Shown piece after piece: positions 18,523-25,673 of a stretch of DNA of 64,000 bases. Numbering within the stretch: position 1 is the first letter of the stretch; each line of letters starts with the position of its first letter. Source of the stretch: Corynebacterium tuberculostearicum SK141 (GTDB lineage Bacteria > Actinomycetota > Actinomycetes > Mycobacteriales > Mycobacteriaceae); assembly GCF_000175635.1 (NCBI RefSeq), contig NZ_ACVP01000012.1, positions 233,571 to 297,570 on the forward strand, given 5' to 3'. The notes under the pieces are model-generated. The model saw nothing but the letters and a program-made list of their open reading frames with translations, searched no databases and was not told where the DNA came from. A program made the position numbers and the translations under genes.

Positions 18523-19262
18523 GCCTCGCACTGGTTATTTTCCTCGTCGTTGTCGTTGGTTCGACACTGCAGCGGGTATCCGGAATGGGGCTCGGTCTCA
18601 TCGGCGGTCCCATCCTCATGCTCATTATGGGGCCGGTCGAAGGAATCCTCGTCATTAACGTTCTGGCCTGCATAAATGCGATTCTGACCACCTATTCCGT
18701 GCGTGAGAATGTGAGCTGGAAGAAGTTCGGACTTATAGCTCCAGTTATGGTGATTGGTTCCTTGGCCGCGGCGTTGCTCATTAGGCGTATGGACACGGCA
18801 GGGCTCATGATCGTAGTGGGCGCTGCGCTTCTGGCCGCATTGGCCGTAGTGACATTTGGAAAGAAGTTTGTCCCGCCGATGGAGGGCAAAGGCCCTGCCA
18901 TCTCCGCCGGTATTCTCGGCGGCTTTACCAACACCTTGGCCGGCGTGGCCGGCCCGGTTATTACCGTCTACGCCCAGGCGGCAAAGTGGCCTCAAAATGT
19001 CTACGCAGCTACGCTGCAGCCGATTTTTGTCGTAGGCGGATTCTTTTCCGTGATGACCAAGACGCTTACTGGTGCGGCGCATTTTGATGGCCTGCCTTGG
19101 GTGATGTGGCCCGCCGGAGTATTAGGTATGTTCGTCGGCATTTGGGCCGGCACCCGGATTGCTCGGCGTGTTCCACGAGAAAAGGCCCGCGTGCTCTCAT
19201 TAAGCGTTGCCGGGTTGGGCGCGGCCAGCGCACTGATTCGGGGTATTTTGACGCTTTCGTAG
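18519..19262 (+). CDS. TauE/SafE-family sulfite/anion exporter
   Basis: The protein has 247 residues with seven or eight membrane segments over its whole length. The duplicated family motif is seen as GMGLGLIGGPILMLIMGP (about residues 22-39) and GGFTNTLAGVAGPVITVYA (about 135-153). Members export sulfite, sulfoacetate or related anions; the substrate here is unknown. The GTG start overlaps the coaD stop by four bases (GTGA), so translation is likely coupled. A strong terminator follows. Confidence 0.8.
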   Translation: MSLALVIFLVVVVGSTLQRVSGMGLGLIGGPILMLIMGPVEGILVINVLACINAILTTYSVRENVSWKKFGLIAPVMVIGSLAAALLIRRMDTAGLMIVVGAALLAALAVVTFGKKFVPPMEGKGPAISAGILGGFTNTLAGVAGPVITVYAQAAKWPQNVYAATLQPIFVVGGFFSVMTKTLTGAAHFDGLPWVMWPAGVLGMFVGIWAGTRIARRVPREKARVLSLSVAGLGAASALIRGILTLS

Positions 19263-19280
19263 GCGCGTGAGCCACGACAA

Positions 19281-19317
19281 AGCCCGCCGGTCCTCTTTGC
19301 TGAAGAGGCGGCGGGCT
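19281..19317. terminator. Bidirectional terminator
   Basis: AGCCCGCCG pairs with 19309-19317, and an inner CCTCTT/AAGAGG stem continues the hairpin. It separates the + strand exporter gene from the convergent ABC operon. Confidence 0.75.
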
Positions 19318-19345
19318 GAAGGCACTCTGCGGAGTGTAGTGGGGG

Positions 19346-20110
19346 CTATAGCAACGAAGCCAAAAAGTCCTTGGTGCGTGGTTGTTGCGGGTTATCCAAA
19401 ACCTCAGCTGGGCTGCCGGACTCGATGACCACGCCGCCGTCCATGAAGAAGACCTTATCGGCTACCTCGCGCGCAAAACCCATCTCGTGGGTGACGACGA
19501 GCATGGTCATGCCTTCAGCTGCGAGGTCCTTCATAACGCGCAGCACTTCGCCGACGAGCTCGGGGTCGAGGGCGGACGTAGGTTCGTCGAAAAGCATAAG
19601 CTTAGGATCCATAGCCACCGCACGAGCGATGGCAACGCGCTGTTGCTGTCCGCCAGAGAGCTGCACCGGGTAGTTATTGGCCTTGGAGGCCAAGCCAACG
19701 TCCTCCAACAGCTCCATAGCGCGGGCGCGGGCGGTCTCTTCCGGAATCTTTTTCACCTGCACCGGTGCCTCGATGATGTTTTCAATCACCGTGCGGTGGG
19801 GGAAAAGGTTGAAAGACTGAAAGACCATTCCGATATCGGAGCGCTGTTCTGCGGCTTCCTTCTCGCTGATCTCATAAAGGGTGCCGTTCTTTTCGCGGTA
19901 GCCAATCAGCTCGCCGTCGACGTAGAGGCGGCCCGCCGTCGCCTTATCAAGGTGATTGACGCAGCGCAGGAAGGTGGACTTGCCGGAGCCCGAGGGGCCT
20001 AACAGGCAGGCCACTTCGCCGGGCTGGACCTCAAGGTCAATGCCTTTGAGGACCTCGAGCTGTCCGAAGGACTTATGGACGTTCTGGGCGGAAATCATGG
20101 GAGTAGCCAT
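19346..20110 (-). CDS. Polar amino acid ABC transporter, ATP-binding protein
   Basis: The protein has 254 residues. It carries Walker [10 protein letters not shown] near residue 38, a Q-loop, the signature LSGGQQQR near 146, Walker [13 protein letters not shown] near 170, and the switch His in VVTHEM near 205. It most resembles GlnQ/ArtP-type subunits that energise polar amino acid import. The start overlaps the permease stop by one base. The ligand cannot be deduced. Confidence 0.93.
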   Translation of the reverse strand: MATPMISAQNVHKSFGQLEVLKGIDLEVQPGEVACLLGPSGSGKSTFLRCVNHLDKATAGRLYVDGELIGYREKNGTLYEISEKEAAEQRSDIGMVFQSFNLFPHRTVIENIIEAPVQVKKIPEETARARAMELLEDVGLASKANNYPVQLSGGQQQRVAIARAVAMDPKLMLFDEPTSALDPELVGEVLRVMKDLAAEGMTMLVVTHEMGFAREVADKVFFMDGGVVIESGSPAEVLDNPQQPRTKDFLASLL

Positions 20111-21063
20111 TAGTTTTTAGCCTCCGAAATCACGGATACGTTGCGGGGGATGGTTCCTTCAGCGTCTGCCAGCGCAGCAAGTTGGCGGCCGGTGAGCTCG
20201 CGGGTGGCACCGCGCTCAAAGCGGCGCTCCAGGAAGTACTGACCCACCATCAGCAGGGAAGTAACCACGAGGTACCAGGACGCTGCGACCAGCAGCAACG
20301 GGATGGGCTGGAAGAGGGCGGCGGAAATATCCGTGGAACGGCCGAAGATCTCCTCGGTATAAGGAATGGCCACCACGAGGGAAGAGGTCTTGAGCAAGGA
20401 AATGAACTCATTTCCTGTGGGCGGAATGATAATGCGCATGGCCTGCGGAAGGACGGTGCGGCGCATGGTCATCCACCAGGACATGCCCAGTGCCTTGGAC
20501 GCTTCCTTCTGCCCCTCGGGAACGGAGGTGATACCGGAGCGCACAATCTCGGCCATATAGGCGGCTTCATTAAGCCCCAGGCCCATCACCGCAAGGAAGA
20601 AGGCGTTGGTGAGGATCGTCTGCAAAGACACCTCGGTAAAGCCCAAGTTGATGGATTGGTAGATGGCGGAGAGCAGGCCCCAGAACACCAGTTGCACATA
20701 GATCGGCGTGCCGCGGAAGACCCAGAGGAATATCCAGGAGACGCTGCGCAGCACCGGGTTGGGGGACATGCGCATAACCGCAAGTATGGCACCACCCACA
20801 ACGCCGATGATCATTGACAAAATGGTGATGGCAATGGTGTGCAGGGAGGCAAGCGCAATGCGCTTATCAAAGAGATACTGGAAGTAGGTGTCCCAGCCAA
20901 AAGCCTCGTTGCGGGCGGAGGCGATGATGAACCACACGGCGAGCACGATAAGCAGGCCGGCGAATACCCAGCGCCACGGGTGGCGTAGAGGTCGCGCCTC
21001 GATCTTGGCGGGCTTTTCCTTAGGCTCTGCCGTAGCTGGCGTCGCCGCATTTTCATTAACCAT
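20110..21063 (-). CDS. Polar amino acid ABC transporter, permease protein
   Basis: The protein has 317 residues. A hydrophilic tail of about 30 residues is followed by a first membrane segment, then a HisM/GlnP-type permease core. The core carries the EAA loop [27 protein letters not shown] near 205-230, which contacts the ATPase. The start at 21063 overlaps the end of the binding-protein gene by eight bases and has AAAGG upstream; an ATG at 21078 is possible but lies deeper in that gene. The tail ([15 protein letters not shown]) is longer than in most relatives. Confidence 0.9.
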   Translation of the reverse strand: MVNENAATPATAEPKEKPAKIEARPLRHPWRWVFAGLLIVLAVWFIIASARNEAFGWDTYFQYLFDKRIALASLHTIAITILSMIIGVVGGAILAVMRMSPNPVLRSVSWIFLWVFRGTPIYVQLVFWGLLSAIYQSINLGFTEVSLQTILTNAFFLAVMGLGLNEAAYMAEIVRSGITSVPEGQKEASKALGMSWWMTMRRTVLPQAMRIIIPPTGNEFISLLKTSSLVVAIPYTEEIFGRSTDISAALFQPIPLLLVAASWYLVVTSLLMVGQYFLERRFERGATRELTGRQLAALADAEGTIPRNVSVISEAKN

Positions 21064-21943
21064 TGATCGGCCTTTCATTAATCATTGCCTGGTCTATTAA
21101 GCCATCCTCGATGCCCCAACGGGACAAAATTTCTGCATACTCACCGGTTTCGATGAGGTGTTGCAGTGCCGCAGCTGAGGCCTTGCCCAAATCGGAATCC
21201 TTGGGTACGGCAAAGCCATAGGGCGATGCTTGGAACATATCGCCTACCTGCCGCATCTTTCCTTCGGAGCGATTGACCGCCCACGCCGTTACTGGGGAGT
21301 CTGCGGACAGGGCATCTGCGCGTCCCATAAGTACCGCCAGCGCGGCGTTGTCACCGGTGTCATAAGACAAGACTGTGAGATCGCCGTTGCACGCATCCTT
21401 CTTGGGCCGCACATCGTCGGTTTCAGATACCGTGGTGCGCTGCACCGCAACGGTCAAGCCGCAAGGATTATCCGGGTCAACCTTTTTAGGTCCGTCTACT
21501 CGTTCGGCCCACTGGATGCCGGCGTAGAGGTGATCTACAAAGTCGAATTCATTGCGGCGCTCGGGGTTATCCGTGAATCCGGATGCGCCCATATCAATCT
21601 GGCCCGATTGCACGGCGGGCAGGATCATGGAGAAGTCCTGTTCCACGGGCTGGAAATCGAGTCCCAAGACGCCGGCAACGGCGTGCGCAAGATCGAGTTC
21701 AACGCCCTGGAGCGCCCCGTGGGAATCCTTAAGCTGAAATGGAGCATAGGGTGGGTTAGTTCCGGCAGTGAGGACGCCATCGTTGTCGTCATACATGGCG
21801 GCAATTTCCGGCACCATTGCGGAATGGGGTTCTTCCCAGCCCTCCGGAGTGGAATCTTCCTCGTTGGTGACGCAGGCGCTTAGACTCAGCGTGGGGACGA
21901 GGACCGCGGCGATAATCGCGCGGCGAGAAAACGAGCGCGGCAT
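21056..21943 (-). CDS. Amino acid ABC transporter, substrate-binding lipoprotein
   Basis: The protein has 295 residues. A lipoprotein signal peptide ends in LSLSAC with the acylated Cys at residue 24. The rest is a family 3 solute-binding fold: GTNPPYAPFQ, GVELDLAHAVAGVLG and the DMGASGFTDNPERR block typical of polar amino acid binders. It would present substrate to the permease at the membrane surface. The ATG touches the stop of the DUF368 gene upstream, so all four genes form one overlapping operon. Confidence 0.92.
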   Translation of the reverse strand: MPRSFSRRAIIAAVLVPTLSLSACVTNEEDSTPEGWEEPHSAMVPEIAAMYDDNDGVLTAGTNPPYAPFQLKDSHGALQGVELDLAHAVAGVLGLDFQPVEQDFSMILPAVQSGQIDMGASGFTDNPERRNEFDFVDHLYAGIQWAERVDGPKKVDPDNPCGLTVAVQRTTVSETDDVRPKKDACNGDLTVLSYDTGDNAALAVLMGRADALSADSPVTAWAVNRSEGKMRQVGDMFQASPYGFAVPKDSDLGKASAAALQHLIETGEYAEILSRWGIEDGLIDQAMINERPING

Positions 21944-22779
21944 TACTTTTGCGCCGTCCTTTCATCTATAGCGCGGGCTTTCTTCATATCTACGACGATG
22001 AACGCGGAGACGATGAGTGCACCGAGGATGAACATGCCGATGATGATGCCGCTAGAGGCATCTTGGTCAGCTCCCCAGGGCCACAGGGCGCGCAGAGAAC
22101 CGAGCATGAAACCTGCCATGGCCATCAGCGTGGGGGCGCGGTGGTGATCCAGCAGGAAGTTCAACACCTTGATAAACGCCGCAAGGCCACACAGGGCACC
22201 CAGCGCGAAGACGGCGATAGTGCCTAGGTCACGATCTGAAACGGCGCCAATGATGGGCTGGTAGAGGCCCATGGTCAGCAGGATGAGCGAGCCGGAAATG
22301 CCTGGCAGGATGAGTGCACATACCGCGATGGCGGCGGCGAAGAAGACCACAATAAGGCTGGGGTTCTCGTGCGGTTCGGAGGTGAAGCCGGTGATGAAGA
22401 AGATTGCGATCGTGGCAACGACGAACGCGATGATGGACGAGGGGCGCAGCCTCTCCTGCTTAGAAAGCATGGATAGCGGTACAAAAATGGACACAGCCAC
22501 CATGCCCAAAAAGAGCGCTCCGGAAGCCGATACGTGATTTTCCACGAAGTTAGAAAGCACGGTGGACATTCCGAAGACGGCGATGAACATGCCGATCGCT
22601 ACGGAGATGAGGAAGCTCCATTCCACCTTCTTGAAGCGGCCGGAGATGAGATCGTTGGCGTTGTGGACTGCGCGTTCATAAATGCCCACGATGAGCGCCA
22701 CGGTGCCACCGGAGATGCCCGGTACGAGCTCGGCCATGCCGATGAGGGCGCCGCGGATAGCGTTCAAAATGTACTGCAT
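21943..22779 (-). CDS. DUF368 (PopT-type) membrane protein, predicted undecaprenyl-phosphate translocase
   Basis: The protein has 278 residues with about eight membrane segments. The hallmark GMAELVPGISGGTVALIVGIYER (about residues 15-37) and the second re-entrant motif LILPGISGSLILLTMG (about 155-170) identify DUF368. Members of this family have been shown to return undecaprenyl phosphate, the lipid carrier of cell wall synthesis, across the membrane. It is the first gene of an operon with an amino acid ABC transporter, an unexpected partner. Substrate assignment is by family only. Confidence 0.85.
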   Translation of the reverse strand: MQYILNAIRGALIGMAELVPGISGGTVALIVGIYERAVHNANDLISGRFKKVEWSFLISVAIGMFIAVFGMSTVLSNFVENHVSASGALFLGMVAVSIFVPLSMLSKQERLRPSSIIAFVVATIAIFFITGFTSEPHENPSLIVVFFAAAIAVCALILPGISGSLILLTMGLYQPIIGAVSDRDLGTIAVFALGALCGLAAFIKVLNFLLDHHRAPTLMAMAGFMLGSLRALWPWGADQDASSGIIIGMFILGALIVSAFIVVDMKKARAIDERTAQK

Positions 22780-23204
22780 AAAATAAAAATCTACCTGGGA
22801 GGGGGCTGGTGCGGAGGGCGACTGGCCTAGTAAGGCGGCAGAAAGGTGCCGAAGTGGGAGGCTAGGCGAACCGCTGTGAAGCGTAATGCATATCTTTCAT
22901 TAAAGGATGGTTAGCTACCTGCCGCGGGAAGGGAGGAACTTTTCCCTAACCGTAGAGGTAAAACGGTATTCACGAATATTCTGTCAGTTTAATACACCCC
23001 AATGCAACTATGCAGTTCGGGGCAGGATATACGGACTTGGCCACAGTGGGATAGTCCATTCAGAAGCAACCATAAGTTTCCCATTATTCAGTCTCCTGTT
23101 TACGCGGGCGTCAACTAGCTGAAAGCTTCACGTCCTAGAATCCCTTGCGTATTCCCGCCATCTCCCCTGAGCAAGCATCCCTTTCCAGTCTTAAAGGACT
23201 CTCT
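22780..23204. other. 425-bp divergent intergenic region
   Basis: This region must contain the promoters of the minus-strand DUF368 operon and the plus-strand phosphoesterase. It is more AT-rich than its flanks. A weak hairpin (AGGGA...TCCCT near 22929-22948) is visible. A 71-codon frame at 22907-23122 has no ribosome-binding site and an unremarkable sequence, so I do not call it a gene. AAAGGA at 23193-23198 is the ribosome-binding site of the phosphoesterase. Confidence 0.5.
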
Positions 23205-25388
23205 ATGAAAAATCGTTTCGTCCTGCCTGCGCTAACTGCAACCGCGGTGGTGGGAAACCTCGTTGTTGTACCGGCCGCAAGTGCTGCGGATTTTGGGGCC
23301 GAGGGGGCGTCGCCAAGCGAGGGCTCTCGTTTCAGTATTGGCGTCTTACCGGATACCCAGTTCTACTCGCGCTATTCCACCCCGGAGACGGGCAACTTGG
23401 CCCAAGCTCGCTACGGAAGCGAACCCTATTTGGCCCAAACTCAATGGTTGGTAGATCACCAAGACGAGCTGAACATGGATTTTGTCACCCACTTGGGCGA
23501 TGTCGTCGACCAATGGAACGTGGAGGGCGAATGGCAGGTAGCCGATAAGGCCATGCAGGTCCTCGACGATTCTGACCTGAACTACTCCATCCTGCCCGGC
23601 AATCACGACATGGACGTCGAGGGTGCGGCGGCTCACCCGTATGACAAGTGGTTTAGCGCCGATCGTGCCAAGAACGCTAATCCGGAGACCTTCCAAGAGC
23701 GCTACACTGCGGTCAATAATGACTCCGAGGCTCACATCTTTGAAGCCGAGGGGCAGAAGTACCTCAACCTTGCGCTGGGCTGGCGCGCCGATGAGAAGGC
23801 CCTTGCGTGGGCGCAAGGCATCATCGATAAGCACCCCAACCTCCCCGTCATCGTCACGACGCACGAAGCCCTTAATATCGATGGCGAGGGCAACGTTTTC
23901 TATTCCGATGACTATGGCAAGGGCCTGTGGGATACGTTCATCAAGCGCAACGACCAGATCTTCCTGGTGATGGGCGGCCACCACCACGGTGCGGGCTACC
24001 GCGTGGATAAGAACGATGCCGGCCACGATGTCGTTTCCATCTTGCAGGACTATCAGATGGCCTATCAGGGCGGAAATGGTCTGCTGGGCGTGCTCGAGTT
24101 CGACCTTTCCGGCAAGCAGCTGGAGATGACCGCGCTCTCGCCGTGGGTGGCGCAGAAGCCGCACGAGGAGCTGACGCAATTCGATAAGCTCACCCTGGAT
24201 GATCAGGGCGATAGCTACGCCATTCCGTTCGACTTTGAGCAGCGCTTTTCCTCCTTTTCCCCGGATTTCACCGTGGGCGAGGGCCACCAGCCGGACCTAG
24301 CGCAGCGTGCGCGCGACATCGCCGCGGAAGGCTATAGGCCCTATACCATCGCGGAGGATGAGTTGCCCACGGGCGCGGATGACTTTGCCAAGAACGACCA
24401 CACCGTATTCCACTGGCGCCCGGGCCAGGCCCAAGACAAGGACGGGCATGCGCTTGCCGACGGCGCCCCTGCCGGCCGCGGCACCACCATCCCCGATATT
24501 GCCAGCGATTCGGGCAGCGACCTGCATCGCTCTGGCGCCATGCTAGGTGATCGGGTGACCTATAGCTCCGATCACCACCCGCTGTCTTCTGATGCCGGCT
24601 CCCTCTTCTGGTCCGACCCTGCCGGTAAGGTCGGCAACGCCGAGTTCCGCACCGACAAGGGAGCGGCCGCCAATAAGGTCGACACCACCAAGGGCTACAC
24701 CTTCGAATCTTTCGTCAAGATTCCTAAAGACTTCAATGGTGCCCAGCATGGCTGGGGAAGCGCGCTTAGCCGCGACTCTGCCATCAACAAGCTGGTGGAC
24801 GGCTCTGAGGACACGGATCCCACCGTCATGTTTGGCATCTCTAACCTGCGCGAGCTGCGCTGGTGGGCGGAGCCGAAGCAGGGAAGCGGTTCTACCGTAT
24901 GGTCCCACGAGGTGCCCAAGGATGAATGGATGCACATTGCCGTGGTCAATGATCCACAAAGCGATAGCGTGGAGATGTTCATCAACGGCGCGCCTATCTT
25001 GCGTAATGCGGTAGGTGCCGAAGGCCTTCTCCCTCGCGACCTGCAGTGGGTCATGGGCGGCGGCTTTGACAACCAGCGCCCGCAGGACCCGTGGTACGGC
25101 TGGATCGGCGAGACCCGCCTGACCCAGGGTGTTCTGGGCAAGAACGAATGGCTCACCGCCCGTGCACCCGGGGGCGGCAAACCGGCCGATACTACGCAGC
25201 CAGCCGCGGGCAGCTCCGCATCGAGCACCGGCACGAGCTCCAAGCCCGCAGTCTTGGGAGCACTCCTCGGCATCGCAGGCATTGCCGGACTCATCGGCCT
25301 AGCCCTGCCGCAACTGAAGGCCTCGATCCCGCAAATCAACGCGCTCCTGCGCAAGTACCACCTGCCAACCCTGCCTGACCTGGGCTAA
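23205..25388 (+). CDS. Exported calcineurin-type metallophosphoesterase with LamG-like domain and C-terminal anchor
   Basis: The protein has 727 residues. A signal peptide (MKNRFVLPALTATAVVGN... ending at ASAA near residue 26) leads to a metallophosphoesterase domain. Its metal motifs are PDTQ near 48, HLGDVVD near 105, LPGNHDMD near 131, VTTHEA near 220 and GGHHHG near 262. Residues about 480-660 look like a LamG/concanavalin-type jelly roll (KGYTFESFVKIP, WMHIAVVND, MFINGAPI). A Ser/Thr/Ala linker and one membrane segment (about 680-702) then anchor it to the cell surface. The start ATG has AAAGGA six bases upstream. The substrate is unknown; it could be a nucleotide or phosphodiester. Confidence 0.85.
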   Translation: MKNRFVLPALTATAVVGNLVVVPAASAADFGAEGASPSEGSRFSIGVLPDTQFYSRYSTPETGNLAQARYGSEPYLAQTQWLVDHQDELNMDFVTHLGDVVDQWNVEGEWQVADKAMQVLDDSDLNYSILPGNHDMDVEGAAAHPYDKWFSADRAKNANPETFQERYTAVNNDSEAHIFEAEGQKYLNLALGWRADEKALAWAQGIIDKHPNLPVIVTTHEALNIDGEGNVFYSDDYGKGLWDTFIKRNDQIFLVMGGHHHGAGYRVDKNDAGHDVVSILQDYQMAYQGGNGLLGVLEFDLSGKQLEMTALSPWVAQKPHEELTQFDKLTLDDQGDSYAIPFDFEQRFSSFSPDFTVGEGHQPDLAQRARDIAAEGYRPYTIAEDELPTGADDFAKNDHTVFHWRPGQAQDKDGHALADGAPAGRGTTIPDIASDSGSDLHRSGAMLGDRVTYSSDHHPLSSDAGSLFWSDPAGKVGNAEFRTDKGAAANKVDTTKGYTFESFVKIPKDFNGAQHGWGSALSRDSAINKLVDGSEDTDPTVMFGISNLRELRWWAEPKQGSGSTVWSHEVPKDEWMHIAVVNDPQSDSVEMFINGAPILRNAVGAEGLLPRDLQWVMGGGFDNQRPQDPWYGWIGETRLTQGVLGKNEWLTARAPGGGKPADTTQPAAGSSASSTGTSSKPAVLGALLGIAGIAGLIGLALPQLKASIPQINALLRKYHLPTLPDLG

Positions 25389-25392
25389 AGCA

Positions 25393-25432
25393 AAGGCCTC
25401 GGTTTCCCTGACTTAGTGGAAACTGAGGCCTT
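25393..25432. terminator. Bidirectional terminator
   Basis: A 15-bp stem (25393-25407 with 25418-25432, one mismatch) ends the + strand phosphoesterase transcript and, in the other direction, the tRNA transcript, where it is followed by TTTGCTTT. Confidence 0.8.
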
Positions 25433-25441
25433 ATCTCGTTG

Positions 25442-25515
25442 TGCCCCTGGTGAGACTCGAACTCACACTGGACGGGTTTTGAATCCGTTGCCTCTGCCAA
25501 TTGGGCTACAGGGGC
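25442..25515 (-). tRNA. tRNA with anticodon CAA (tRNA-Leu)
   Basis: The 74-nt cloverleaf has a perfect 7-bp acceptor stem (GCCCCTG/CAGGGGC) with discriminator A, a D-arm with the GGCAGAGGC pattern, the anticodon loop TTCAAAA (anticodon CAA), a 5-nt variable region, and the T arm GTGAG-TTCGAGT-CTCAC. CAA reads the Leu codon UUG and A73 fits leucine. However, leucine tRNAs normally have a long variable arm, which is missing here. The last anticodon-stem pair is A-C. The gene lies just upstream of polA in divergent orientation. Confidence 0.85.
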
Positions 25516-25551
25516 GCACAATCCAAAGGCGGACTGCCTTTGACTGTCAAA
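25516..25551 (-). promoter_or_regulatory. Promoter of the tRNA gene
   Basis: Read on the minus strand, a consensus -35 TTGACA (25550-25545) is followed 17 bases later by TTTGGAT as a weak -10, just before the tRNA 5' end. The -35 lies in a palindrome (TTTGAC-T-GTCAAA, 25539-25551), and CAAAGGC/GCCTTTG forms a second inverted repeat across the spacer. Confidence 0.5.
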
Positions 25552-25673
25552 ATAGTAGCGCAGGCACTAGGCGAATTCCTAATTGGGTAGGGGCAGCGGG
25601 GGAATGCGCACGTCATCCACAAAATCTGCACCGGGGTGTTCGGATGTCGGCCTGGTTCTCTAGGATGGGGCAG

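Noticed and set aside
22907..23122. 71-codon frame in the intergenic region before the phosphoesterase
   Set aside because: It has no ribosome-binding site, an odd composition and no known family.
25416..25673. Longer polA reading through the antisense of the tRNA
   Set aside because: The frame is open by chance; conserved PolA sequence and a ribosome-binding site begin at 25674.
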